Source of the DNA: Orthonyx spaldingii | Lineage: Eukaryota > Chordata > Aves > Passeriformes > Orthonychidae | NCBI GenBank assembly: GCA_013397795.1 | Contig: VZTJ01001577.1 | Span: 686,271-750,270 of the forward strand | Direction: 5' to 3' | DNA: 64,000 nt | Shown: positions 39,742 through 49,950 of the stretch, in pieces | Position numbering within the stretch: the first letter of the stretch is position 1 | How the letters are laid out: the number at the start of each line of letters is the position of its first letter | The notes under the pieces: generated by a model | Seen by the model: only the letters and a program-made list of their open reading frames with translations | Databases searched by the model: none | Told to the model about the DNA's origin: nothing | Position numbers and translations under genes: made by a program

Positions 39742-40005
39742 GAGACATAGCTGCTACTTTGCTAACCATGCCCACTGGACTCTTGATGATGTCCATCTTG
39801 CCATTTTACTCCTAAATGCTGAATTTTCTGGGCAGGTCCCATGACCTTACTTCACTTTATGGCAAAACCAGCCTTCAGGAGGATTTGAATTATCTTCTGC
39901 TCTTTCTCAAAAACTTTCTCTGCTGTGTTGCCTCAAACAGTGATGTCATCAATGTACTGCAAATGTTGTGGAGCCTCACTTTATTCTGGTGCAGTCTGGA
40001 TCAGT

Positions 40006-40479
40006 CTATGGCAAATAGTAGGCTTGTGTTTCCACCCCAGGAGCAGTCAATTCCAAGTGTGTGCCCCTCTGGCTGAAAGGAAACTGTGGCCTGACTAAAC
40101 CTCTGCTGCTGAAGGAATGGAGTAAAGCGCAGCAGCAGTGTCGATGGTGGCACCACTTCGCTGCCTTAGACTCCAGTCCACACTGAAGTTCCAGCACGTC
40201 CAGCACAACAGTGCTCTGAGGAGGCGTGACTTCATTCAGGCCACAATAGTCCACTCTCAGTGTCCACTCTCCAGTGGATTTACACATTGGCCATATAGGA
40301 CTGTTAAAGTGTGAACAAGTCTTGCTGACCACTCCCTGGGTCTCCAGCTCGTGAATCATCTCATGGGTGGGGACCACAGAGTCCCAGTGCAGTCTTGCAA
40401 ATGGTGCAGTGATCAGTACCTGTTGTTCTTCAACCCTCGGCAGCCTCACAGCAGAAGAGTCCTCTGAGAGACCTGGCAA
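40006..40479 (-). pseudogene. Reverse transcriptase N-terminal fragment of the ERVL-like element
   Basis: An open minus-strand stretch contains a segment with IHELETQGVVSKTCSHFNSP and IWPMCKSTGEWTLRVDYCGL, followed by a short NEVTPP. This is the finger/palm entry of a retroviral reverse transcriptase: a 'hinder' motif with V.....S..NSPI.P..K..G.WR...DYR.LN, degraded here. The later part of the frame is shifted and does not reach the YxDD active-site motif in this frame. It is a dead fragment. Confidence 0.85.
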
Positions 40480-43400
40480 GGTATTCAGCTCTCTAATTTC
40501 CCCTGCCTTTGCAGCTGCAACAATGCCCTTTTGTATCCTTGAAGTACCCTCTCCTGAGGTAATCTATGCCGAGGATTCACATGGCCTCTGGGCTAGTCAC
40601 AATGGGGTGTTTTTGCCATTCATTCACAGCCAGGCCCACTCCACCTTCCAGTACAGTCACCTGTTGGGATCCCCCTGTCACCCCAGAAAGAGATGGATTC
40701 TGCCCCTACATATCTTGATGGCATCAGGATACATTGTCCACTGTGGGTCTGATGTGCCAGGGCATGGGATCCACACAGTCCAATAGATCCAATTGTCCTT
40801 TTCCTCCACCTGTTTGAAGGCAGGATCCCCTCTAGTCCTGGTCATAGCACTCATTGCTCACTCCTTGCACCTATGAACTAAGGTCCCTTCAAGAGGACAA
40901 GAAGTAACGTCAGCCCTCCTATTCTGTCTGAGGAAGGACTCGCCCACTGGAAACTGAAGTGGCATTTATCCTTGAAGAATTTCATGTGGTACCTCACCTT
41001 CCTTTCAGCTCATGTGCCCATACTGTTAGCTCAGAGATGGGTTTTCCATCCCACTTCCTCATGTCCTCTCTGAGATGATTCATGTAAAACCAGTTTACCT
41101 CATGGTGTGTACTCTCTCTCTCGAGCTAGGAGATGCTTGCTGCTAATAGCAGAGACTCTGTTGCCATATTGTTGAGGCATGGGATATTTCCTCTCTAACT
41201 TCCTTGAGACACTTGCATAGTAGTGAGAGCACCTGGTGAAATCAGGAGAGGAATTTTTAACAAAAAAAGAGCATGTTAGCACACCCTGAAAATAGTATCA
41301 TATTATAGGTAATATAATCTGATACATGAATTATTTATCTTCCATGTTATATAAGTTTATTTATAATAAGTAGTAAGCTTATTATTTAGAGATCCTGTGG
41401 TCATGTGGTTAGAGATGTTTTCTTTATCAGAATGTGAATCTGATCTTGCAACTAAATAGGTGGTTACAGTGACTCATCTGTACCTAGGAACTTTTTTCAC
41501 AAAGCAGAGTTGCCAGTGTGGATATGAAGGATATATTTGCATAACCACTTTGAAAAAATATTCCTGCCACAGTATATGAAAATCATGTTGCTTTGTACTG
41601 AAAGTACATCCTCAGAGTTATTGTTTCAACAGGTTTTTGTCTCTTGGAGGTAGAGATAGTTTCAGGAGTAGCAAGTCTGACTTGAACAGAATTTCTCTGG
41701 AGGGATGTTACATTGAAAAATACCAGATACATCATGCTGATCTGAAAAGAGCATGTTTATACCAGCACAGCAGCTCTTAGAGGAATTATAACATTTAGAT
41801 TTATGATCTCAATATAAATTAATATCTTTCCTCAAAAATGGGTAATGTCAGAAAAACTTGATTTTTCATTTCAGTGGATAAAGCTGTATGCATGAAAACA
41901 GCACAAAATCAATTGGAGAACTTGCTGTTCTAACAGGAGCACATGGATTTCTTTTTCAGTAATTTTTATCTGGTGTTGCTATATTGTTTCTTGCAATGTG
42001 GATGCACCAGCCATCTTGTTTTCAGATGTAGCCCACTGCCTCCATAGTCTTTCTGTGAAGTCCTGGTAGCAGTAGTGTTTTAAAATCCTTGCAATTGTTT
42101 CCCAGTCAAATATTTCAAGCCATACTTAGTCATCTAGTGAGCTACTGGATAAAATACTTTTCTGTATTTTCATTTTCTGAACCTTTTAACAAAAGATTAG
42201 AAGCCACATCTTTCCTGCTGAAACAATTTTCAGGTCATACAGACTATTCTGAGGCACATTGTATTTGTAGTTTACAAGTAAGCTAATTTTCTAACTTAAA
42301 CTACTGTACTTTTTCCACCTATAAATCTGTATGGCAGGAAAACAGTTGTATATCCTGCACTTGATCATAGTTCCTTTAAATTTCCCTTTCTGATGCCACA
42401 GTGATGATGGCATCAGCCTGAGAAAGTAGGCTGTGTCATTTTAGTATGGTAGAATGAAACTGGTGGGGGGAATCTGTATTTTGTTTTCTGTTAAATGGGA
42501 ATATGTAGAGAGGTACAAAATTGCAGTTTGTATACTTGTGAATTATATATACATCTTGTTGGAGAAAATGGCTTCTCTGTGTGGTTGCTTGTGCCTATGT
42601 AGATCTGAATATATAAATATTGAGGTGTTTGTGTGGTGTAAAATTCAATAATTGAGATTCTAGAAATGAGAGGTTGGAAAATTACTTGACTGCATTAGTT
42701 ATCAATTTCCTCTACTTTGCAGGAGCTCTTCTGAAATTCATTTGCAGTAAAGATTTTTATTCCTGCATTTTCCATTTTTTCTTTTTGCCTTCCAGTGTCC
42801 GAGGACTATTGGAAAGCCAACAAAATGGTATTGTTTCACTGTTCACCTTAGGTAAAACTACCTTTTTAGTTTATCAATACTGATTGGTTTTGCATAAGAG
42901 TAGCACAGAGGAGCTGAAGTTATATGCAATCTATGGAAAGGAAAAGTTCATGATTATAGTTTTTCACTGAGTTACAAAATACTATTAGCAGCCATCACAG
43001 CCAGAACAATTTAAAAACAGTTGCTGTTTCAATGTATAATGAAAGAGCTGTTTATTACAGAAGTATCCTCTTGTTTTCTGGGCTATGTATGATTCTGCAT
43101 GTTTGTTGTATGCTTGGCATCTGGTCTGACTTGAGTAAGAGCTGGTGTAAATCATTGTCTAAGTTATTTACCAGGATATTTGGTCTGTCTTCACCCAAAA
43201 GGTAGAAAGTGCTACCTCCTCCCCAGTTTTTCAAAATTCAATTAAATTTAATCCTGCAAGAATGAGGGATCCTAACATGTTTCGACATGTATAACTGCTT
43301 ATTCCCATTCTTAATTGTTCTATAGGATAGATCCATTAGCAGTCTCTGAAAGACAGTCTTCCCAATTAAAGAAGGACACGGAGGGTGGACTAATCTCTAA

Positions 43401-43619
43401 ATTTCTATTGTGAAATAGAAATCCCTTCTATTGAATACCTTCTATTGTGAAGGGATTCAAGTATGACAACCAGTGTCATGTGGACAACAAACAGGACTGC
43501 TGATGGAGGGTAATGCAGTCATTTCCATTTTAAATTGGGTGTACCATCACCCTTTTATCTGGTGTAAGTAAGCTTTGCAAGTAGGGAGGAATACAGTAGG
43601 AGACAAAATATTCTTAAAA

Positions 43620-43735
43620 ACATCTTTCCTCCCCTCCCTTTCTTTCCTGTATTCCCTCCTCTTTCATGGCTCCCCTTTTCTTTTCATCTTCCTGCTCTCT
43701 CTCTTCCCTGCTCTCTCCCACTCCCAGCAAAAGTT
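43620..43735. repeat. Polypyrimidine block
   Basis: About 115 bases are dominated by C and T on the + strand, with runs such as cctcccctccctttctttcc and ctctctctcttccctgctct. It is interrupted by a few purines. Such tracts can form triplex DNA, but no function is implied by sequence alone. Confidence 0.75.
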
Positions 43736-43759
43736 CCTGGTTTGTTTATGAGCTAAATC

Positions 43760-43777
43760 TTATTGACACATCAATAA
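43760..43777. other. Palindrome TTATTGA-CACA-TCAATAA
   Basis: Perfect 7-bp inverted arms around a four-base spacer, directly beyond the polypyrimidine block. Eleven bases later an AGATAA (43782-43787) abuts a CAGCTG E-box (43788-43793). It could be a paired homeodomain-type site; this is inference only. Confidence 0.55.
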
Positions 43778-45985
43778 ACAGAGATAACAGCTGACTGTAC
43801 GGCCAGTGTGATGTGACCACCGCTTGTTAGGCACACCCTATTTCTGTCACTGCTTTTTGTCCTCTGCAGGCTATCTGTATGGGCATGTTGGCTCTTACCT
43901 TACACTGCAGGGCTGTCATCTTATGAGTAGGTGAATTTTCAAGTTAGGATGTGCACAACAGTCAGCACCAGGGAACCCCAGATGTTGGCTCCACAAGGTA
44001 TATTACTAAAAAAGTTAGTAACGATTCCCCTTGAATTTCCTTCACTGCTGTGTGACTACTAACAAGAAAAGAGGAGTCTCCTCTGAGTTTGAACACACAT
44101 TATATTTGTGTGTTTGTGGATTTTCATCCCAAATCAGCCTCAGGAGCTGCAGGTCTGAAAATCAATGTCTCTGGTAACCCTTTTCCCCCCTAGTTTTCTC
44201 TAAACATTTGACAGGAAAGGAAGTGCAATTCTTTAAAGGACTTGCAGTATAAATATGTTTCATTGTTTCTATGGTCCAGTGTTTCTCCTAACTACTTCTG
44301 TGGCAATGCACAGTCTAATCTGTTAACTGATCCAAGGAAATACTGTCCAAGTAGTTGCATTAATTTGTGTTTGCCGTTAACGTAATTTTTTGTTCATTCC
44401 CTTTGAACTATGTTCTGTTCTTCTTTTTCATTTAAATACACTCTGTTCAAGAGTCAGTTTGTAGGCACTTTCAGAACTACCATGTAGTAAAAACTTCTGT
44501 TGTGGCTGTACAAAATAAAAATATGTTGTTGACACTAGTGGACCTGTTGCAAGTGTGAAACAAAAAACTACAGTAAGATTTTCTATTGTGATATCTCTGT
44601 TAAAAAGTTCTTTTTTTAATGCTTCATAGTGAAGTTGCTTCTATTTAAAGCATTGAGTTTGATCTTGGCTTTGATCTAAAGCTTTTGATCTTGAAAGAAG
44701 GATGTTGTGGCAGTAAAACAAAAAGGCTAGAAGTGATTTTTCTTTTTTTTTTTTTTCAAGTGATAAAGGGATACTCTCAAGATTTAATGCACACTTATTG
44801 GATCTACCTTTATTTACGTAAATCTGTTCACAAAGTCCATCTAATTCTATATATTGAGGGGTTTCCTACACACATACTTTAATGAGCCCTATTCTTTTGC
44901 TAGAGCATAGAGTTCCTTTTGAAGCTTTCAGGGAATATAGCAATATATAGTATAAGAGTATAAGTAATTTTCTAAAGACTATGAATAATTTTTAAAATAC
45001 TGACAATATCTTAATATCATCATTTTAATTATAACAAGTGTGATGTACTCTATCCACTGCCTCATGTTTTTAAAATATAAACACAAAAGCATTTGATAAA
45101 ATCCTAACTTAGGAATTTATAGTATTTGGATTTTGAATGGTTGACATAACATGGGTGTCTCCCAGCATGCTGGAGAATATGCTCTTTTGAGGGTGCAAAA
45201 ACACCTGATGAAGTCCCAAGCCTAAATTTAATACCCTGCTCACAGCATCTTGTTGAATAAATAAAGCGTTTAGCCGAGGCCTTAATAAAGGGGTATATAC
45301 TGCTATGCTGCAGTATACTTAAAAAGCTGCTTTGGATCTTGCTTTAAAGATGTATTTCAGACCTTCCAAGGTAATTTAGGATTTGGGTTCTGGAGGTATG
45401 AGCAAGTGCCAAGGCCAATGTTGAAGCAGTTAATGGTGATACTTGCTCTCTTGAACTATCCCCACTAGGCCATTACTCTGTCCGTAAAGACCTGAGACAG
45501 AGCATGTTTATAGGAAGGTTCATAAGAAAGCAGCTTCCATAGTAAGGGTCTTGAAGATAGAGCGTATCTCTAAAAATCAGTCTGCAAACCGTGACGAGCA
45601 CGCATGTGGAGGTTAGGAATGGCCGTCCCGTCGGCGACGCTGCCGGAGGGAGCGCGGGTTGGCGGCAGCAGCGCCAGCGGCCGGGCTGGGCCGGGCCGAG
45701 CTGGGCTGGGCCAGGCCGGGCTCCGCACCTGCGGGCCGGGGCGGGGCCGAGCCGAGCGGGGCCCGCGGCCGCCCCGCTGCCTGGGGGAGTCCCGGGCGCG
45801 GTACCCCGGCCCGGCCGCCCCGGAGCCGGCCGGCCCTGACGTCTTTCAGGCAGGCTCCTCCTCTCCGCGGGGCTCCGGGGGCCGGAGCGCGGGGGTGCGG
45901 AGGTGTTTCATTTCCTACCGAGGGCTGCGGTGTGCCGCCGCCGAGCCCGGGAGCGGCGGGGGAGCGCGGGGGGGGACGGGACGAG

Positions 45986-46010
45986 NNNNNNNNNNNNNNN
46001 NNNNNNNNNN
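45986..46010. other. Assembly gap (25 N)
   Basis: Twenty-five unresolved bases inside the GC-richest part of the island, flanked by G-runs (gggggggacgggacgag on the left). Typical of sequencing dropout in GC-rich DNA; the true length is unknown. Three open frames are artificially joined across it. Confidence 0.99.
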
Positions 46011-46146
46011 GGGCGCGGCTCCGCGGCTGGCGGCGCTCGGAGCTCGCTTCCCCCGCGCCCGCCGTCTGGGGGCCCCGGGCAGCGGACTGCATCGCGGATC
46101 CTCCGCGGGCGATCCCGCCTCACTGTGCGCTTTCTCCCCCGTGTAG

Positions 46147-46209
46147 CCGCTGCTGGAGGAGGGAGAGACGTGGAAGGAGTGTCAGCTCGTCCAGCAAGTG
46201 AGCGGCGAG
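46147..46209 (+). CDS. AOPEP: AOPEP 21-codon exon inside the CpG island
   Basis: This 63-base exon lies between cccccgtgtag and gtgagg and encodes 21 residues beginning PLLEEGETWKECQL and ending QQVSGE. It is phase 0 at both ends, matching the phase-0 ends of its neighbours. The human exon at this place, as I remember it, is also 21 residues. It shares the initial PL, the EC.L in the middle and the QV..E ending, although the rest is diverged. The exon lies at the downstream edge of a strongly GC-rich island. Long open frames in three registers across the island are the result of stop-poor GC-rich DNA. Confidence comes from matching length, phase and landmarks, not from strong identity. Confidence 0.85.
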
Positions 46210-46838
46210 GTGAGGAGGAGACCTTTCGCAGCTGTTACATTGCTCTCGCTTCTTGCCCTTGCCAGTCTGCTCCTGGAGTTTTCTACCTGAGACGCCATCC
46301 CCACCCTGCCACGCTTTTGCTTTAAAAAATAATTGCTTTCTTATTAAGAATAAAAATACTAATATGGGGTAAAAAACTCCACCAAGTGTTATTACTTTAT
46401 TAAATAATAGCAACCACGCCATCCAAATTCGGCGCTGGTAGTCTGGAACAATGTTCGAGTGGGTGGCTGGAAATAAATGTCTTACTTGAAATAGAAGGTG
46501 TAAGGGATAAAGTGCAGAGGTTTTCCCTTGGAGTTTTTCACATTGCAATGATAACTTTCCATCTGGCAACCTGGTCTGACATCAAAATGTTCTTTGTGCA
46601 AAACCGCTTAAACCAAAAGCTCTAAGAGGAAGAATATCACCTCACACTTTGCTCATGTACAAGTAATAACCAGATTACCTAAGACCACATCACTTTGGAG
46701 GGGAAAAGTGCTTTTTCCTTTCCAGTGAAGCAATGAAAAAAGTTGTCTTGAGTATCTTTATAGCTTTTTGCTAATGTTGAGTAACTACAATCAGGTTGCA
46801 TCTTCTACCTAAAAAAGCACCATGATTTCGAACTCCAG
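46210..46838 (+). other. AOPEP 629-bp intron
   Basis: Begins with gtgagg inside the CpG island and ends with gaactccag. The first part is GC-rich; from about 46320 it becomes AT-rich. No other feature is recognised. The antisense open frame 46120-46569 has no known domain. Confidence 0.88.
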
Positions 46839-46922
46839 GTCACAAAATGGATTCAGACAAACCGGAAGGTCAGAAAAAGCAGCAAAAAGAAAATGAAGCA
46901 GGATGAAGTTGTTTTCCAGCAG
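46839..46922 (+). CDS. AOPEP: AOPEP exon with the basic, nucleolar-targeting-like segment
   Basis: This 84-base phase-0 exon encodes 28 residues: VTKWIQTNRKVRKSSKKKMK followed by QDEVVFQQ. The opening VTKWI is shared with human AOPEP. It then has a dense lysine/arginine run (codons 46863-46898), with about nine basic residues in twelve. Human AOPEP has a functional nucleolar localisation signal in an equally basic run just after VTKWI, so the bird version may serve the same role although its exact residues differ; that is an inference. The acceptor is gaactccag and the donor gtaagc. It follows the previous exon by 629 bases. The next exon, expected to begin the leucine-rich ARM-like repeats, was not found in the remaining 17 kb. 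Confidence 0.93.
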
Positions 46923-48112
46923 GTAAGCAGTCATGATATCAGTTTGTGTAATGGGACAAAGGGCAGCAGATCCAAAATGCTTTCTGATTATGCCTTCTTA
47001 AGCTTGGTAGAGATGTTATTTAGTGTCTTTGACAAGATGATAGTAAATGGGTGTTACAGGTAAAGTTTCAGAGTCACTATGTAGTTACAATGGCCAGAAA
47101 TTAATACCCTTTTTAGATGTCTGCATTTAGGAGACAAAATTTTCATATATATATATTTAACTGGGGCATTCTCAGAAGGAAAGAGAAGGATGCTTTCATC
47201 AGAGAAATATAGCCTTTGAGAGCTTTTGACAGGACCTGAAGCACTATTATCAGATACTGGTAGGTGTGAGACAGTTTTCATGGTAGATATTGGGACAATA
47301 ATAGATGTGATGTGCATGTCAAAACAAATATTCGGACTATATGGTTGACTCTTCATTCAGAGGGTGAGCATATCATCTATTTGTAGTATAGATTTCAGTT
47401 AATGAAATTGTGATGATTATTTTAAAAATTACTACAGAGAATTTTTAAACCTGAATAGAACCAAATTTAAACTATTTTTAAACCAGTGAATTTTGATTAG
47501 GCTATTGTGAAAGACCTGTTCTATAAGGTTGAGTTGACCATTTAAATTGCAATGTAGAGAGGTAAGTAGTTAGCTGATACTAAATAGCTGGTTTTTATCC
47601 CTTGAAGGAAAAAAAGGTGAATAAAGATGCACTTCCAAATGCATTATTAGAACTGTGATTTTTTTTTTTTGCTTGTTTGGTTTTGAAAACAAATTTATGA
47701 TTGTATTTAAACTTTTTGTTACCTTTAAAGGATTAAAATAGCAGTGTGTTGGTTTGCTGTTTCGACAGTGCTTCTAAAATGCATGATGAATCATTGCTGT
47801 TTCTGTAGCCAAATTCTTGCTGATACCATGGCTGCCAGCTCCTGGGATATGTTGCCTTAGTATGGGCATTGCAAGTATATGACAAATGTCCACAAAGTGC
47901 ATTGTTGTGGGTGGATGATTTACCAGCTTCATGGTTAAATAAAAACCGCCAAATAGCATCCTTTAATTCACTACTTTTATTGTGTAACTGGAATATATCG
48001 TTTAGGAAAGATATTCTGTGTTGTTGTGCTTTAGAATTACATGGTCTAAATAGAGATAACATAAACTTTTTCACCAGATAATTCCATTTCTGTTTATATT
48101 TCAGTATGTGAA

Positions 48113-48127
48113 TGTGTGTGTGTGTGT
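48113..48127. repeat. (TG)n microsatellite
   Basis: A short run of about seven TG units. Confidence 0.9.
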
Positions 48128-49285
48128 AACATTTGTGTTTACAATCGTTTTATGCTAAAATGAAGAAGATTTGTTTAAGCTAAAAATTGTATTGCATTGG
48201 GAATTTGTGAACAAAATGCACTAATGGTACAAATAACCCTGGTACAAACCAGTCTGTGTGAATTTTGAAGCAATTTTTAAATGGTGCGAAGCAGATCCCC
48301 TGTTATGCCTGAACAGTAGGTTTAAAAGTGCCTTATGCTGTTATACCAATCCTAATCTCCTTTTATAGGAGAAAGCTTTATTAGTGCAAAATCCCTTTGT
48401 ACTGATAAAACTCCTTTTCTATTGAGGACATTGTCCTCCAAGTGCTCCACAGTTTGTGAGAGAGAACTTCAGCATGTACCTTGCTGTGTTAGAAGTGCAA
48501 AACCTGATGTGTAACATAAGATATACTCATTGTTTCGTCAAACAGTAATTCTAGAGCAAGGTCTGTGAGTAGACATATGAATTAAAATTGAAGGCAAGCA
48601 TAACCATTGTCTTCTAATATCTGTAAATATTAATGGTTCATGGAGATCCAATGCAGATCCACAGCACTGCATTTGTGGGGTACTTAACCACGTGGGAAGG
48701 AAGAGGTGTAACAATAATCTTATATTTTACAGTAAACCATTGACTGTTCCCTGAGATTGAAATTCTTTATGTTGCCTAGAAGTTCGGCCATTGCAATGGT
48801 GACTTTTCCAATACAGTTACAGATAAGAGAATAGAAAAAGAGTGAGGGACCTCGCTGGTGCTAGCAGAGCTTTACTACTTGGTTTCAGGTTTGGTTGCAC
48901 TAGGTTTCCAATTTTACTTACTGGTGCAATTCCTACTCAGTGTAGGTGCTGCTAACCTCTGTTCCATGAGAATTCTTCATTTTTAGTTATGTCCATATTA
49001 GCTTATAGAAAAAATGGCATTATACAGAAGTTAAAGTATCTTCAGAGATAAACAAGAGAACGAGAAAGAGAAAAGCATGTAATGGAAGAGTAAGGCAATC
49101 TTGAAGACAGTAGAGAAGTAGAAATAAAGGCATGGAGTGCAAAGCAGGAGGTGGGAAAGCAAGCAATAATAAACAGAGTAGTCAGAGAGTTGGTACCAAC
49201 TCATAATATGACTGTGGTGAAAATAAGGATACTGATGTATTTTACTACACCTAGAAAACGGAACTTTTTTTTGATCTTGCTTATC

Positions 49286-49439
49286 CTTTCAAAACAAGCA
49301 CCAGCTTATTAAATGTAGCTTCTAAACTTTCAAAGCAAGCACTAACTTTTTATATGTAGCTTCTAAACTTTCATGTGCGTGTGCAGTCAGATTTTCTTCT
49401 AACCTTTCATGTGCCCGTGCTGTCCGATTTTCCTCTATC
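49286..49439. repeat. Compound tandem duplication (41 bp x2, then 36 bp x2)
   Basis: Two 41-bp copies (49286-49326 and 49327-49367) share 'atgtagcttctaaa' ends. They are followed without a gap by two 36-bp copies (49368-49403 and 49404-49439) that share 'ctttcatgtgc' starts. All four units begin CTTTC. Copies within each pair differ at several positions, so the duplications are not recent. Confidence 0.88.
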
Positions 49440-49918
49440 ATTTTTCTTCTTTGTGATAGGAAGTCCTATTTCTAATACAAGATGGATGACTTTGCTATAC
49501 TGAGACACCGTCATATCAAAACAACTGCTGCATCCAAGTGCAAAATCTAGGACAGAAAGATAACTGTATGCAATAAGTGAAACAGAATTGTGAAGGAAAG
49601 GTTGCTGACAACTGCCGGGGAATTGCTTCTTGAAAAAAGTTGCCTTCTAAACAGTTAAGTTTGTAGGACCTGACTTTACATACCTTTATATGTATTTAAA
49701 AAACATTTGAAGGATACAATGTGCTGGATAAAAGCTATATGACGGCAGTGTTAACTGTGCTCCAGGGGAACCAGTGGGGAAGCTTGTGTAGGAAGGTGTG
49801 GTGCTGCTTTCCAGTGCGGATCCACATGGTGGATTGCAGCAGTGTAACAGAATCAATGAGTGAGAAATACTTCCTGCCGAATAGCTGTGAGTTGTCATAC
49901 TTTTGCTCTTCTTCTTTA

Positions 49919-49950
49919 TTTGGTTTTTTTTTGTTTGTTTGTTTGTGTTT
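49919..49950. repeat. T-rich (TTTG)n tract
   Basis: A T run followed by about four TTTG units. Confidence 0.85.

Larger units (their letters stand above)
36946..41280 (-). pseudogene. ERVL-like endogenous retrovirus internal remnant (pol-rich)
   Basis: Read on the minus strand, this decayed provirus keeps the retroviral order: gag/protease-like material (about 40500-41280), reverse transcriptase (about 39750-40480, resumed at 38700-38906), RNase H-like sequence (about 38040-38700) and integrase (about 37300-38040). It then reaches a polypurine tract and an LTR start. Frames are broken by many stops and shifts, and an 835-bp LTR sits inside the reverse transcriptase region. The LTR start and the pol motifs both point to the ERVL group common in birds. 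The outer end near 41280 is estimated from where recognisable sequence stops; no 5' LTR is seen. It cannot encode functional products. Confidence 0.85.
27185..46146 (+). other. AOPEP 19-kb intron holding most retroelements of the window
   Basis: The longest complete intron here. It contains the TG/TA microsatellite at 29621-29660, a reverse CR1 at about 30970-32205, a CR1 tail at 32710-32818, the ERVL-like provirus remnant at about 36865-41280 with its nested LTR, a polypyrimidine block at 43620-43735 and the CpG island from about 45590. The intervals 27185-29620, 32819-36864 and 41281-43619 look ordinary, apart from the candidate micro-exon at 35068-35096. Confidence 0.82.
45590..46310 (+). 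promoter_or_regulatory. Intragenic CpG island
   Basis: After about 18 kb of AT-rich intron, the sequence changes abruptly near 45585 to extremely GC-rich DNA with very frequent CpG, continuing to about 46230. A GGGGCGGGGC Sp1-type site is at 45738-45747 and there are many GGCCGGGC units. A 25-base N gap lies at 45986-46010. The island overlaps the AOPEP exon at 46147-46209. It may be an alternative promoter within AOPEP or a GC-rich exon environment. No first exon or start site can be shown from the sequence alone. Confidence 0.75.
7458..46922 (+). other. AOPEP: AOPEP gene, partial (eight internal coding exons plus introns)
   Basis: This is the middle part of the gene for aminopeptidase O, an M1-family zinc aminopeptidase that removes N-terminal residues from peptides. 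Eight exons join in phase to 760 coding bases without a stop: 7458-7647, 9126-9232, 14379-14481, 14588-14695, 20896-20939, 27124-27184, 46147-46209 and 46839-46922. The translation keeps the order expected of the human protein as I remember it: zinc site, charged linker, catalytic tyrosine segment, helical region and basic segment. Exon phases agree at every junction (107+103 and 44+61 bases are multiples of three; 108, 63 and 84 are themselves multiples of three). The first exon starts with one base of a split codon, so at least one coding exon lies upstream. No stop or 3' UTR is visible, so the gene continues past 64000. Identification is very firm; completeness is not claimed. Confidence 0.97.

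Noticed and set aside
45591..46325. Long overlapping open frames in the CpG island, in three + and two - registers
   Set aside because: They arise from GC-rich DNA with few stop codons and several are joined only across the N gap. The proline/glycine/arginine/alanine-rich translations have no domain. The only supported coding part is the 63-base AOPEP exon.
49286..49439. CRISPR-like array
   Set aside because: The units are adjacent tandem copies with no unique spacers, and the genome is avian.
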